From contig NZ_CP139970.1 in NCBI RefSeq assembly GCF_034424545.1, forward strand, positions 2,356,001-2,420,000: DNA of 64,000 nt. The letters run 5' to 3'. This document shows positions 48,864-58,107 of this stretch, piece by piece. The DNA comes from Trinickia caryophylli. Lineage in GTDB: Bacteria; Pseudomonadota; Gammaproteobacteria; Burkholderiales; Burkholderiaceae. Position numbers and translations under genes: made by a program. A model generated the notes under the pieces. That model searched no databases, was not told the origin of the DNA, and was given only the letters and a program-made list of their open reading frames with translations. Every line of letters starts with the position of its first letter. Within the stretch, counting starts at the first letter, position 1.

Positions 48864-49304
48864 CTGCGTGCTTCTTCAATGTCAGGCAAAACCCATACAT
48901 ATTGCCTGCACTTTCGTGTTGCCCGCAAGCGGCGCCGGTAAGCGCCTCGGCGGCACGGCCATGGGATGCCGGATGCCGAATGCGGGGCCGAACTCCTCTG
49001 GAAACCGATCCTCGGATGCTCCTTCCCGTTTCGATCGGCCGGATCGACGCGGGCAGCCCGTCGTTCGCGAAGCCGGCACGCCCAGCCGTGGCTTCGCTCG
49101 ATGTCTCCATGCTCGTTTATCGTTGCGGCCGCCGGATAAGGTTTTCCGGCACCGCTTGCCGCGAAACCCGCTCGGGCAGGCTTTGCGACGCGCTGGCCAT
49201 GGTCCAGCGGGCACGTATTGTAACTGAATCGCCCTTTCGCGCTGCAACAGAGGAAACCCTGTCGCACAGCCCTATTAGCACGAAAATATAACGCGCTAAT
49301 TTAC
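48864..49304 (-). promoter_or_regulatory. Upstream region of dksA without a supported gene
   Basis: A 441-bp non-coding stretch. A possible promoter on the minus strand is TTGCAG (49242-49247), 19 bp, TACAAT (49217-49222), which would give a ~340-nt leader for dksA. Several open frames cross the region but none has a convincing ribosome site or protein character. A small RNA or a closer promoter cannot be excluded. Confidence 0.35.
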
Positions 49305-49338
49305 AAAAAGCGAACGCCCGCCGCACCTGCGGCGGGCG
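49305..49338 (-). terminator. Rho-independent terminator of the CobW-family gene
   Basis: On the minus strand a 10-bp stem CGCCCGCCGC / GCGGCGGGCG with a four-base loop, followed by TTCGCTTTTT. It begins 14 nt past the stop. Confidence 0.9.
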
Positions 49339-49351
49339 CTAACGCACGCAA

Positions 49352-50416
49352 TCAGGCGAGACAGGCGTCGAGTCCGTCCGTAATCAGATCCTGCGGCAGG
49401 TCGATACCGATGAACACCATCTTGTTCGTCTTCTTTTCGGCCGGCAGCCATTTCGACGCCAAGTCGCTGCCCATCATCTGGTGCACGCCCTGGAATACCA
49501 CCTTGCGGTCCACGCCCTTCATATACAGCACGCCCTTGTAGCGCAGCAGCCGCTCGCCGTAGATCTGCAGCACCCCCCCGAGAAAATCCTCGAGCTTGTT
49601 CGGATCGAACGGGCGGTCGTTGCGGTATACGAACGATTTGATGCGGTCGTCGTGATGCGCGTGGTGATGGTGATGATGCCCTTCGTGCTCGCAATGGCCG
49701 TGGTCATGGTCGCAGTGCTCGTGGTCATGGTCATGGTCATGAGCGTGACCGTGGTCGTGCTCCTCTTCCGCCAGGAAGTCCGGATCGAGCTCGAGCTTCG
49801 CATTCAGGTTGAAGCCGCGCAGATCGAAGATTTCCTTGATGTCGGCCTCTCCGAAGTTGACGACCTTGATCGTCGCCTTCGGATTCATATGCATCAGGCG
49901 ATGGCGCAGATCCCCGAGCGTCGCTTCGTCAACGAGATCCGACTTCGTGATGAACAGCCGATCGGCGAAGCCGACCTGGCGCTGCACGACTTCATGTTCG
50001 TCGAGCTGCGCGTTCGCATGCTTCGCGTCGACAAGCGTGATGATTGCGTCGAGCAGGAATTCGTCCGCGATCTCGCTGTCGATGAAGAAAGTCTGCGCGA
50101 CCGGGCCCGGATTCGCGAGGCCCGTCGTCTCGATCACCACGCGGTCGAATTGGATCTCGCCCGCGCGCTTACGGGCCGCGAGATCGCCGAGCGCGCGCGC
50201 CAGATCGCCGCGGATCGTACAACAGATGCAGCCGTTGCTCATCTGGACGATCTGCTCCGCCTGCTCCTGGACGAGGATTTCGTTGTCGATGTTCTCTTCG
50301 CCGAACTCGTTTTCGATCACGGCGATCTTCATGCCGTGCTTTTCGGTCAGGATGCGCTTGAGCAGCGTGGTTTTGCCGCTGCCGAGAAAGCCGGTCAGGA
50401 TGGTTACGGGAATCAT
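49352..50416 (-). CDS. CobW/ZNG1-family GTPase metal chaperone with a His-rich segment
   Basis: A 354-residue G3E-family GTPase. Walker A is ILTGFLGSGKTTLLKRIL. The metal motif CxCC is in MSNGCICCTIRGDLARAL. Then come ETTGLANPGPV and the guanine motif FITKSDLVDE. At about residues 205-250 lies a His/Asp-rich metal-binding segment of alternating HD and HE, then a run of His. The CobW_C domain follows (LLRYKGVLYMKG). Members insert zinc or other metals into target proteins. Gene context does not point to cobalamin synthesis, so a zinc-type chaperone is more likely. Confidence 0.9.
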   Translation of the reverse strand: MIPVTILTGFLGSGKTTLLKRILTEKHGMKIAVIENEFGEENIDNEILVQEQAEQIVQMSNGCICCTIRGDLARALGDLAARKRAGEIQFDRVVIETTGLANPGPVAQTFFIDSEIADEFLLDAIITLVDAKHANAQLDEHEVVQRQVGFADRLFITKSDLVDEATLGDLRHRLMHMNPKATIKVVNFGEADIKEIFDLRGFNLNAKLELDPDFLAEEEHDHGHAHDHDHDHEHCDHDHGHCEHEGHHHHHHAHHDDRIKSFVYRNDRPFDPNKLEDFLGGVLQIYGERLLRYKGVLYMKGVDRKVVFQGVHQMMGSDLASKWLPAEKKTNKMVFIGIDLPQDLITDGLDACLA

Positions 50417-50566
50417 GTGAGGTTAGCCTGTCAATCGGATCGAGGTGAAATCGGGGTCGGACGGCGCACCGGAAAGGATAGGTCCGTTCGCCTGAATATT
50501 GAAGCATACCTGTCAAGGGCGCAGGCGCGCTGCCCGCGGCACGCCGCGCTGCACTGCCCCCTGGCT

Positions 50567-51856
50567 TCAGACGACTTGCAGCAGTAGCCCTTTCAGGTAT
50601 TCCCCTTCGGGAAAGGCCGCGAGCAGGGGGTGGTCCATCCCCGCGCCCAGGCGCATCAGAATACGGGCATCGACGCGTGCATCGGCCGCGGCACCGGCCA
50701 CGATCTTCTGGAAAAGATCCGCATCGATCGCGCCCGAGCACGAGTAGGTGAAGAGCAACCCGCCCGGGCGCAGCAGCCGGAATCCCGAGAGATTGATGTC
50801 CTTGTACGCGCGTGCGGCGCGCTCGACGTGCTCGCGCGCCGGCGCGAACTTCGGCGGGTCGAGCACGACGAGATCGAAGCGCTCGCCCTCGTCCGCGAGG
50901 CGCCGCAGCGTGCGAAAAGCATCGGCGTCGAGCCATTGCGCGCGGTCTGCGTCGAAACCGTTCGCCGCCACGTTCGCGCGCGCCAGCGCGAGCGCTTCGC
51001 CCGACGAGTCGATGGACACCACCCGTCGCGCACCGCCCTTGAGCGCGGCCAGCGAAAACCCGCCCGTGTAGCAAAAGCAGTTCAGCACGTCGCGTTCGGC
51101 GCTGTAGCGCTGAACGAGCGCCCGGTTGTCGCGCTGATCGACATAAAAACCTGTCTTGTGGCCGGCGCGCACGTCGACGTGATAACGCACGCCGTTTTCG
51201 CGCGTAATCAGCGTCTCGGCGGGCGCCTCGCCGGCAAGCACGCCTGTCGTCTGTTCGAGCCCTTCTTTTTCGCGGATCGACACGTCCGATCGCTCGTAGA
51301 CGTTCGGGCAACCCGTCGCACCGACGAGTGCGGCGACGATCGCCTCCTTCCAGGCCTCGACGCCGGCTGCCATGAACTGGCAGACGAGCTGGCTGCGCGC
51401 CGCCGCGGCGTCTCCGGGCGCCGGTAAGGCGCCGGCTGCGGTGTCGGCGTCGGTGTCGGCCGCAGAGGGAGGCGGCACCGGGGCCGATCCACCGTCATCG
51501 GGCACGTAATAGTCGACGATCAGCCCGGGCAGACCGTCCGCTTCTCCGAAGATCAGCCGCACCGCGCCCGTATCGCGCACGAACGCGCGCCGGTGTGCGA
51601 GCGCCCGCTGCACGCGCCGCTTGAAGAACGCGTGGTCGATCGGCTCCGCTTCGTCGAAGCTCCAGACGCGCAGCCGGATTTGGGAGTGCGGGCTGTATGC
51701 GGCGCGCGCGAGAAAGCGCCCGTCGTGGGCACGTACGATGACTGTGGCACCGGGTGCGGGCTTGCCGTCCACGCGGTCGATCGCATTCGCGTAGACCCAC
51801 GGATGACGGCGCTGCAGCAGTTTTTCTTTCGACGGTTTCAGTGTGACGGTATTCAT
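50567..51856 (-). CDS. 23S rRNA methyltransferase RlmI-type (class I SAM-dependent, PUA domain)
   Basis: A 429-residue RlmI/RlmKL-like m5C methyltransferase. The N-terminal PUA domain begins LKPSKEKLLQRRHPWVYANAI, then GEADGLPGLIVDYY. The catalytic part has GHKTGFYVDQRDNR, motif I LNCFCYTGGFSLAAL and motif IV DLVVLDPPKFA, with a Cys in YSCSGAID. Relative to E. coli RlmI there is an insertion of ~35 Ala/Pro/Asp residues at about 119-153. ATG 51856 is preferred over the upstream GTG 51883 because of the family N-terminus. Confidence 0.88.
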   Translation of the reverse strand: MNTVTLKPSKEKLLQRRHPWVYANAIDRVDGKPAPGATVIVRAHDGRFLARAAYSPHSQIRLRVWSFDEAEPIDHAFFKRRVQRALAHRRAFVRDTGAVRLIFGEADGLPGLIVDYYVPDDGGSAPVPPPSAADTDADTAAGALPAPGDAAAARSQLVCQFMAAGVEAWKEAIVAALVGATGCPNVYERSDVSIREKEGLEQTTGVLAGEAPAETLITRENGVRYHVDVRAGHKTGFYVDQRDNRALVQRYSAERDVLNCFCYTGGFSLAALKGGARRVVSIDSSGEALALARANVAANGFDADRAQWLDADAFRTLRRLADEGERFDLVVLDPPKFAPAREHVERAARAYKDINLSGFRLLRPGGLLFTYSCSGAIDADLFQKIVAGAAADARVDARILMRLGAGMDHPLLAAFPEGEYLKGLLLQVV

Positions 51857-51949
51857 AGCGTGTTCGGAACGTTTTGTGGGCACCGCGCGGGGGCTTCTGG
51901 ACGCAGCCTGAAGACGCGCTCGGCGCTCGCTCGCGAGCGCGGCCCCCGG

Positions 51950-52879
51950 TCAGTCGCGTTTTTTCGCGCGCGGGTGCGCGGTGTCGTAGACCTGTGCCAG
52001 GTGCTGGAAGTCGAGCGACGTGTAGATCTGCGTGGCGGAGACGCTCGCGTGGCCGAGCAGTTCCTGCACGGCTCGCAGATCGCCGCTCGATTGCAGCAGA
52101 TGCGTGGCGAACGAATGCCGCAGCACGTGCGGATGAACGTTCGCCGGAATTCCGGCTGCGAGCGCCGCGCGCTTGACGCGCTCGCGCACCACGCCCGGCG
52201 ACATCCGGGCGCCGCGCACGGACAGGAAAAGCGGGTGCGCATCGAGCTTGACGAACGTTTCGCGCACGGCAAGCCAAGCCGTCAGCGCTTCCACGGCCTT
52301 GCGGCCGACTGGCACCGTGCGCTGCCTTTTGCCCTTGCCTAACACCGTCACTTCGGCCGCGCCCAGATCGAGCCAGCCGGCCGAGCGATAGCCGCCGCCC
52401 TCGGCGAACGCGACGTCGAGCCCAACCAGTTCGGCAAGCCGCAAGCCCGACGAATAGAAGAGTTCGAGGATCGCCTTGTCGCGCAGCGCCTCGGCGCTTT
52501 CGGGGTGGCCGCTTTCCATCAGCGCCGTCGTATCGTCGACCGACAGCGCCTTCGGCAGCCGCTTCGGCTGCTTCGGCGCGCGGACCGTCGAGACCGGGTT
52601 GGCCGGCAGTTCCACGCGCTCGGCGAGCCAGCGGTAAAACGCGCGCCAGGCCGAAAGCCGGTGCGCGATCGAACGCGCCGACAGCCCGCCCGCATGCGCG
52701 CGCGCCACGGCACCGCGCACGTCGGCGGCCGTGAGGCCTGCGAGCGGCCGCTCGCCCGCGAGCGCACCGAGTGCCTCGAGCTCGTGCGCATAGCTGCGCA
52801 GCGTATGGGCCGACAAGCGGCGGCCCTGCTCGAGACTCGACAGGTAGCTTGCGACGTGGTCTTGGTCGGAGGGCTGCAC
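51950..52879 (-). CDS. xerC: Tyrosine recombinase XerC
   Basis: Chromosome-dimer resolution recombinase, 309 residues. The N-terminal SAM-like domain includes YLSSLEQGRRLSAHTLRSYAHEL. The catalytic domain has Arg in YSSGLRLAELVGLD, Lys in VLGKGKRQRTVPVG, HxxR in HPHVLRHSFATHLL, His in LLGHASVSATQ and Tyr in IYTSLDFQHLAQVYD. The synteny dapF-DUF484-xerC is the classical one, so this is the housekeeping recombinase and not an integrase of the accessory blocks. Confidence 0.95.
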   Translation of the reverse strand: MQPSDQDHVASYLSSLEQGRRLSAHTLRSYAHELEALGALAGERPLAGLTAADVRGAVARAHAGGLSARSIAHRLSAWRAFYRWLAERVELPANPVSTVRAPKQPKRLPKALSVDDTTALMESGHPESAEALRDKAILELFYSSGLRLAELVGLDVAFAEGGGYRSAGWLDLGAAEVTVLGKGKRQRTVPVGRKAVEALTAWLAVRETFVKLDAHPLFLSVRGARMSPGVVRERVKRAALAAGIPANVHPHVLRHSFATHLLQSSGDLRAVQELLGHASVSATQIYTSLDFQHLAQVYDTAHPRAKKRD

Positions 52880-52931
52880 GAAAGCGGTCTCGGCTTTGGA
52901 GAGGGCGGCGGGCCTCAGGCGTGCGCCGGCA

Positions 52932-53678
52932 TCAATGCGCGAGCAGCCGGCTCAGCGCCGCGCTGGCGAGCGTGCCGATCTGCATGAGGAAGTCCGTTGC
53001 CATGCCTTCGTGGAACCGCCGCGGATCGGGCGAGCCCATCACGAGCAGACCGAACGCGGCCGATCCCTCCGCCGCGAGCGGATCCCGCAGCGCAATGAGC
53101 GCGACCGACTGCACGCCGGCAGCTTCGTCGTCGCCGCCCGCGGCAGGCGCGGCATCGGTCTCGGCCGGTGCCGTGCCGGTGGCCGTGGCCGGTAGCGGTG
53201 CAGCGGCGAGCCACTGCGCCGCCTCGAAGCCGGTGTTCGCGCCGCAGTAGGGCGCCGTCAGGCTGTTCGCGAAGATCCGTACTTCCTCGCCGACCTGCCG
53301 TGCGAATTCGGCCTGCGAGTAGGTTTCGGCCACGTCCCACAGGCGCAGTGCCGCGTGCGGGACCTCGAACACGTCGGTGAGTCCTTGCGTGACCGTGCGC
53401 GGCAGCGCGTGCGCGTCGCGCTCGGCGATCACGCGTGCCGTCCAGCGGTTGAACTTGGCCGCGATGCTGTCGTTTTCATGGCCGTAGCGCAGGAGCTCGG
53501 CAAGGCGCCGCTCGAGCACCTTGTTTTTCTCGCGCAGCATTTCCATCTGACGCTCCTGCAGCGACACGGCTGCTTTGCCGTGCGGGTTCGCCAGCCTGAC
53601 TGCGGCAAGCAGTTCGGCGTGCTGCGAGAAGAATTCGGGGTTGGCCAGCAGGAATTCGGCGACTTCGCGATCGTTCAT
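52932..53678 (-). CDS. DUF484 family protein (GAF-like)
   Basis: A 248-residue protein between dapF and xerC, as in many proteobacteria. It starts DREVAEFLLANPEFFSQHAELLAAVRLANPHGKAAVSLQERQM, the DUF484 signature, followed by a coiled coil and a GAF-like domain. An insertion of Ala/Thr/Gly-rich residues (about 168-193) interrupts the domain. Function unknown. Confidence 0.92.
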   Translation of the reverse strand: MNDREVAEFLLANPEFFSQHAELLAAVRLANPHGKAAVSLQERQMEMLREKNKVLERRLAELLRYGHENDSIAAKFNRWTARVIAERDAHALPRTVTQGLTDVFEVPHAALRLWDVAETYSQAEFARQVGEEVRIFANSLTAPYCGANTGFEAAQWLAAAPLPATATGTAPAETDAAPAAGGDDEAAGVQSVALIALRDPLAAEGSAAFGLLVMGSPDPRRFHEGMATDFLMQIGTLASAALSRLLAH

Positions 53679-53732
53679 GGTCTCGGCGTCAAAGTGCGGT
53701 CGGAAAACGGCATGGCGAGAACGGGCCCGACA

Positions 53733-54599
53733 TCAGTCGGCAAGCTCGATCTCGCCTTCGAAAACGGTGACGGCCGGCCCGGCCATCGTGAGGGGTGCCG
53801 CTTCGTCGCGCGCACCGTCCCATGCGATCGTCAGCGTACCGCCATGCGTGCGGACGGTGACGGGAGAATCGAGGCGGCCGCGCCGGATGCCGGCCGCCAC
53901 CGCCGCGCAGGCGCCGGTGCCGCAGGCGAGCGTCTCTCCCGCGCCGCGCTCGAATACGCGCAGCTTCACCTCGTGCCGCGATACGATCTGCATGAAGCCG
54001 GCGTTCACGCGCTGCGGAAAACGGGCGTGACGCTCGACGGCGGGCCCGACGCTGCCCACGTCGAACGCTTCGACGTCCTCGACGACCGTCACCGCATGCG
54101 GATTGCCCATCGAGACGACCGACACCCACTGCGTCTCGCCGGCCGCCTCGACGGGCCACAGCGTATCGGCGCCTTCGGCATGGCCCGCGAGGCCGCTCGC
54201 ATCGAACGGCACGCGCGCGGGGTCGAAAACGGGGCGGCCCATGTCGACGACGACCTCCCCGTTGTCCTGCATCGACAGCGTGATGAGCCCGCCGTGCACT
54301 TGCACGCGCACGCTGCGTTTGTCGGTGAGCCGCGCGTCGCGCACGAACTTGAGGAAGCAGCGCGCCCCGTTGCCGCAGTGCTCGACCTCGCCGCCGTCGC
54401 AATTGAAGATCCGGTACTTGAAGTCGGCGCCTGCGACGTCCGGCCGCTCGACCAGCAGCAACTGATCGGCGCCGACGCCGAAATGGCGGTCGGCGAGCGC
54501 GCGGACCTGCTTGCTCGTGAGGGCGAGGGGGCGGGTGTAGCCGTCGAGCACGATGAAGTCGTTGCCCGCGCCTTGCATCTTGGTGAAGTGCAGTTTCAT
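53733..54599 (-). CDS. dapF: Diaminopimelate epimerase
   Basis: Converts LL- to meso-diaminopimelate for lysine and wall synthesis. The 288 residues start [19 protein letters not shown]. The two catalytic cysteines are in [15 protein letters not shown] and [16 protein letters not shown]. 54 nt upstream of the DUF484 gene. Confidence 0.96.
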   Translation of the reverse strand: MKLHFTKMQGAGNDFIVLDGYTRPLALTSKQVRALADRHFGVGADQLLLVERPDVAGADFKYRIFNCDGGEVEHCGNGARCFLKFVRDARLTDKRSVRVQVHGGLITLSMQDNGEVVVDMGRPVFDPARVPFDASGLAGHAEGADTLWPVEAAGETQWVSVVSMGNPHAVTVVEDVEAFDVGSVGPAVERHARFPQRVNAGFMQIVSRHEVKLRVFERGAGETLACGTGACAAVAAGIRRGRLDSPVTVRTHGGTLTIAWDGARDEAAPLTMAGPAVTVFEGEIELAD

Positions 54600-54651
54600 G
54601 ATGGTCGCTATTGTAAGCGACGCGCGGTGCCGACGGCCCGCCCGGCCGCTG

Positions 54652-55536
54652 TCAGTAGAAGCCCGGCATGCCCGGGGGGCGCGTCTTGAAACGCTTGTGG
54701 ACCCAGTAGTACTGCTCGGGCATGAGCGGAATCTGCTCTTCGAGGAAGGCGTTCATGCGGCGCGCGTCGAGGTCGTCGTCGCCGGTCGGATAGTTGTCCC
54801 AGGGGGCGAAGACCTTGAGCCGGTAGCCCTTGTAGTTCGGCAGCACTTCGCCGATGAACGGCACGACCTGCGCGCGGCCGACCTTGGCGAGCCGGCCGAC
54901 GGCCGTGAGCGTGCAGGTGGGCACGCCGAAGAACGGCACGAACGTCGAATTGCGCATGCCGTAGTCCATGTCGGCACCGAGCATCACGGGTTTGCGTTCG
55001 CGCAGCCACCGCAGCACGATGCGCGCACTGTCGGCGCGGCTCGCCATGTCCGCGCCGAAGCGCGCGCGCGCCGCTTTCGCGACCGCTTCGAGCTCGGGAT
55101 TCGACATCGGCTGATACAGCGAGCCGCAGCGGCGCCCGAGCGCGTGGTTGAGAAAGATCGAGCCGGCTTCGATGCCCACGAAGTGCAAGCCGAGAAAGAG
55201 CGTGGGCGGCAGATCGGGATCCGTCAGATCCACGGCGCTGTCGACCTGCACGAGCTTTTCGAGCTTGCGCTGCGAGCCGAACCACTGGACGCTGCGCTCG
55301 ACGTAGCTGCGAATCGCGTGGCGAAAGTGCTGCTGCGCGATGTCTTCGCGCTTTTCGTCGCTCCATTCGGGGAAACAAAGCTTCAGATTCGTGTGGACGA
55401 TGCGCCGGCGCCGGCTCGGGATCCGATAGAGCAGCCAGCCGAGCCCGTCGCCGAGTCGAGCGACGAGGCCGTACGGCAAAATCGCGAGAAACTTGAGCAA
55501 CCCGATCGCGAGTTGGGTGCCGATGCGGCTCAGCAT
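54652..55536 (-). CDS. Lipid A late acyltransferase (LpxL/HtrB family)
   Basis: A 294-residue inner-membrane acyltransferase. It has an N-terminal hydrophobic segment ([21 protein letters not shown]) and the HX4E catalytic motif in [12 protein letters not shown]. Further blocks are [18 protein letters not shown] and [16 protein letters not shown]. Such enzymes add secondary acyl chains to lipid A; which chain is added cannot be told. It is divergent from metK. Confidence 0.92.
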   Translation of the reverse strand: MLSRIGTQLAIGLLKFLAILPYGLVARLGDGLGWLLYRIPSRRRRIVHTNLKLCFPEWSDEKREDIAQQHFRHAIRSYVERSVQWFGSQRKLEKLVQVDSAVDLTDPDLPPTLFLGLHFVGIEAGSIFLNHALGRRCGSLYQPMSNPELEAVAKAARARFGADMASRADSARIVLRWLRERKPVMLGADMDYGMRNSTFVPFFGVPTCTLTAVGRLAKVGRAQVVPFIGEVLPNYKGYRLKVFAPWDNYPTGDDDLDARRMNAFLEEQIPLMPEQYYWVHKRFKTRPPGMPGFY

Positions 55537-55658
55537 GCGGCTACCCTGGCGAGTGTTGCGGCGGCGTGCCGCGCGCAGTGGTCCGAGGACGGGACCAAAC
55601 GTCCGATAAGAGCATGAAACACGGCCTATCTCTGTGTGTAGCGTCTGCGGAAAGCCGC

Positions 55659-55810
55659 TATAATACGACCTTCGCCGAGTTAATAGACAACTTGCGGGGC
55701 GAGGCCGCCGGTGCCAACAGCACCTTCGCGGTAGGTAAGTCCGCTAAAGCGTCGCCGCTTCACGCTGAGAAGCCGGCTACGTGAACCCAACCGTAACCAG
55801 GAGCTCCAGC
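55659..55810 (+). promoter_or_regulatory. metK promoter -10 and structured leader
   Basis: TATAAT at 55659-55664; the -35 is poor (TGTAGC at a 17-bp spacing). The implied leader of ~140 nt contains a GGTGC / GCACC hairpin and a GTCCGCTAAAGCG segment followed by GC-rich complementary stretches. It does not fit a riboswitch class I can name with confidence. Confidence 0.5.
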
Positions 55811-56998
55811 GTGGCAAACGAATACCTCTTTACCTCCGAATCCGTTTCCGAAGGCCACCCGGACAAAGTCGCGGACCAGATCTCGGACGCGATTCTCGAC
55901 GCTATCTTCAAGCAGGACAAGTACTCGCGCGTTGCCGCGGAAACGCTTTGCAACACGGGCCTCGTCGTGCTGGCCGGGGAGATCACGACCACGGCCAACG
56001 TCGATTACATTCAGATCGCGCGCGATACGATCAAGCGCATCGGCTACGACAACACCGACTACGGCATCGATTACCGCGGCTGCGCCGTGCTCGTCGCCTA
56101 CGACAAGCAATCGCCCGACATTGCACAAGGCGTGGACCGCGCGCATGACGACAACCTCGATCAGGGCGCCGGCGATCAGGGCCTCATGTTCGGCTACGCC
56201 TGCGACGAAACGCCCGAGCTGATGCCGTTGCCGATCCACCTGTCGCACCGCCTCGTGGAACGCCAGGCGAATCTGCGCCGCGATGGGCGTCTGCCCTGGC
56301 TGCGCCCGGACGCCAAATCGCAGGTGACGGTGCGCTATGTGGACGGTAAGCCCCATTCGATCGACACCGTGGTGCTCTCCACGCAGCATGCACCCGATAT
56401 CGAGTTGCCGATGCTGCGCGAGGCCGTGATCGAAGAGGTCATCAAGCCGACACTGCCGGCCGAACTCGTGAAGGGCGACATCAAGTTCCTCGTGAACCCC
56501 ACGGGCCGTTTCGTGATCGGCGGGCCGCAGGGCGATTGCGGTCTTACCGGCCGCAAGATCATCGTCGATACCTATGGCGGCGCGGCGCCGCACGGCGGCG
56601 GTGCGTTCTCGGGCAAGGACCCTTCCAAGGTGGACCGCTCGGCCGCCTACGCGGGCCGCTACGTCGCGAAGAACATCGTGGCCGCGGGCCTCGCCTCGCG
56701 CTGTCTGATCCAGGTGTCCTACGCGATCGGCGTGGCACAGCCGACCTCGGTGATGGTCAACACGTTCGGCACGGGCCGCGTATCGGATGCGACGATCACG
56801 GAACTCGTGCGCGAGCATTTCGATCTGCGCCCGAAGGGCATCATTCAGATGCTCGACCTGCTGCGCCCGATCTACGAGAAGACGGCCGCGTACGGCCATT
56901 TCGGCCGCGAGGAGCCGGAATTCTCGTGGGAAGCCACCGACAAGGCACTGGCGCTCGCGCAGGCAGCCGGCACCGAAGCTGTCGCCGCCGTCGCCTGA
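55811..56998 (+). CDS. metK: S-adenosylmethionine synthetase
   Basis: Makes SAM from methionine and ATP. 395 residues from GTG 55811: [32 protein letters not shown], with HPD methionine/ATP motif. Also [43 protein letters not shown] and [22 protein letters not shown] 55811 has AGGAG 7 nt upstream; the GTG at 55781 would add ten non-conserved residues. With the metX leader it forms a local methionine/SAM theme. Confidence 0.96.
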   Translation: MANEYLFTSESVSEGHPDKVADQISDAILDAIFKQDKYSRVAAETLCNTGLVVLAGEITTTANVDYIQIARDTIKRIGYDNTDYGIDYRGCAVLVAYDKQSPDIAQGVDRAHDDNLDQGAGDQGLMFGYACDETPELMPLPIHLSHRLVERQANLRRDGRLPWLRPDAKSQVTVRYVDGKPHSIDTVVLSTQHAPDIELPMLREAVIEEVIKPTLPAELVKGDIKFLVNPTGRFVIGGPQGDCGLTGRKIIVDTYGGAAPHGGGAFSGKDPSKVDRSAAYAGRYVAKNIVAAGLASRCLIQVSYAIGVAQPTSVMVNTFGTGRVSDATITELVREHFDLRPKGIIQMLDLLRPIYEKTAAYGHFGREEPEFSWEATDKALALAQAAGTEAVAAVA

Positions 56999-57056
56999 CG
57001 GCTTCGCTTACGCAAAACCCCGATGCGGTTGCTGTATCGGGGGAGCGAATCGATCG

Positions 57057-57110
57057 CACCCTGCACGCGGGTAACGCTGCAGGGTGTTTTTTCGTCTGCA
57101 GGGTGCTTTT
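57057..57110 (+). terminator. metK terminator with duplicated 3' arm
   Basis: CACCCTGCA pairs with TGCAGGGTG (57078-57086), followed by TTTTTT. The 19-nt unit CTGCAGGGTGYTTTTTCGT occurs twice in tandem (57077-57095 and 57096-57114), so a second 3' arm plus T-tract follows directly. Either arm can close the stem. Confidence 0.88.
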
Positions 57111-57151
57111 TCGTCGCTTGAGCCGTGACGTGGAAACGCCACGGCGCGCCC

Positions 57152-57349
57152 TCAGCCGTCTTCGCCTACCTCGGCGGGATCGGGCAGATCTGGCAGTTCG
57201 GGCCGGTCCTGCTCGTGTTCGGGCTTGTCGGGCCTTTGGGGCCTGGGCGTGGACGTGGGGGTCTGGGGGCTGTCTTCGTCATCGCCGCCGGCGGCTCCAA
57301 GCGGGACGCGCGCCGCCAGTGTGCCGGGCGCAGTGAAATCGGTGAGCAT
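57152..57349 (-). CDS. Small proline-rich hypothetical protein
   Basis: 65 residues: LTDFTAPGTLAARVPLG then a disordered Pro/Glu/Asp/Arg-rich part (TPRPQRPDKPEHEQ, LPDLPDPAEVGEDG). No family recognised. AGGAG 6 nt before ATG 57349 is the main support. It lies 66 nt past the nosL stop and may be the end of that transcript. Confidence 0.55.
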   Translation of the reverse strand: MLTDFTAPGTLAARVPLGAAGGDDEDSPQTPTSTPRPQRPDKPEHEQDRPELPDLPDPAEVGEDG

Positions 57350-57415
57350 GATGAGCTCCTCGCATATCGGGTCACACCGATTCGGCGCAACGCCTGTGCC
57401 CGTCCTCCTCGCCTG

Positions 57416-58105
57416 TCATTGCGCGGATCCGTGTTCGCCCGCGCCATGCGCCGAGCCCGCCTGCGTCACGGCCGCACCCGCAACCGTCTTGCAACTGTGC
57501 GCGAGCTTGGCGAGGGCGGAGCCCGGCGGCGGGCAGGTGAACTGCAACTGCGACACCAGCTCCGGCGTGATTTCGCCGAAACTCATGATCTGCCCGCCGT
57601 GCGCCGCGACGAACGCCTCGGCGTCGGCGCGCTTCGCGAACGAGGCGAAGGTCGGACCCATGCCGCCGGGCAGCGGTTGCCAGGCGACGTAAAAGGCCGT
57701 GCGCGCATCGGTGAAGCTCGCCGGCGATCCCCCCGGATTTTGCCAGTCGATGCGCGCCGTATCCTGTACGTAGACCGCGCCGAGCTGGGCGGCAAGGTCG
57801 GGCTGCACGGCATAAGCGAGCAGATCGCGAGTCGACTCGAACTTGAGCGGCTGCGGCGCATCGCCCGCATACGCTTCGGCCCGGGGCCCCGTGCTGCCCT
57901 TGACGTACATGCCGCACACGGCGCAGGTATCGGTATCCTTGATTTCGACCGGCGGACGATGGTCTTCGACCGTACGCGTACCGCAGGCGGCCATGACGAG
58001 TGCCGCGGCCAGCGCGGCAACGAGCGCGACCGGGCGGACGAGGCCGAAGCCGAAGCGCGCGGTATCGTCGCGGTTCGCGCAGGGGCGAATGAAGGCGTTG
58101 TCCAA
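57416..58105 (-). CDS. nosL: NosL copper chaperone lipoprotein
   Basis: Outer-membrane or periplasmic lipoprotein that delivers Cu(I) for NosZ CuZ-site assembly. 229 residues with a hydrophobic segment and lipobox LVMAACG. The copper motif is DTCAVCGMYV; conserved blocks are KFESTRDLLAY and SFGEITPELV. The probable start is TTG 58105, 8 nt after AGGAG and 2 nt past nosY; no ATG or GTG fits. The C-terminal ~40 residues are Ala/Gly/His-rich. Confidence 0.88.
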   Translation of the reverse strand: MDNAFIRPCANRDDTARFGFGLVRPVALVAALAAALVMAACGTRTVEDHRPPVEIKDTDTCAVCGMYVKGSTGPRAEAYAGDAPQPLKFESTRDLLAYAVQPDLAAQLGAVYVQDTARIDWQNPGGSPASFTDARTAFYVAWQPLPGGMGPTFASFAKRADAEAFVAAHGGQIMSFGEITPELVSQLQFTCPPPGSALAKLAHSCKTVAGAAVTQAGSAHGAGEHGSAQ

Positions 58106-58107
58106 GT

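Noticed and set aside
51950..52879. xerC as an integrase of a genomic island
   Set aside because: Motifs and its place beside DUF484 and dapF identify the housekeeping XerC.
55665..55810. SAM-II riboswitch in the metK leader
   Set aside because: GCTAAAGCG is present, but the GATTT loop and enclosing stem are not, so I left it unassigned.
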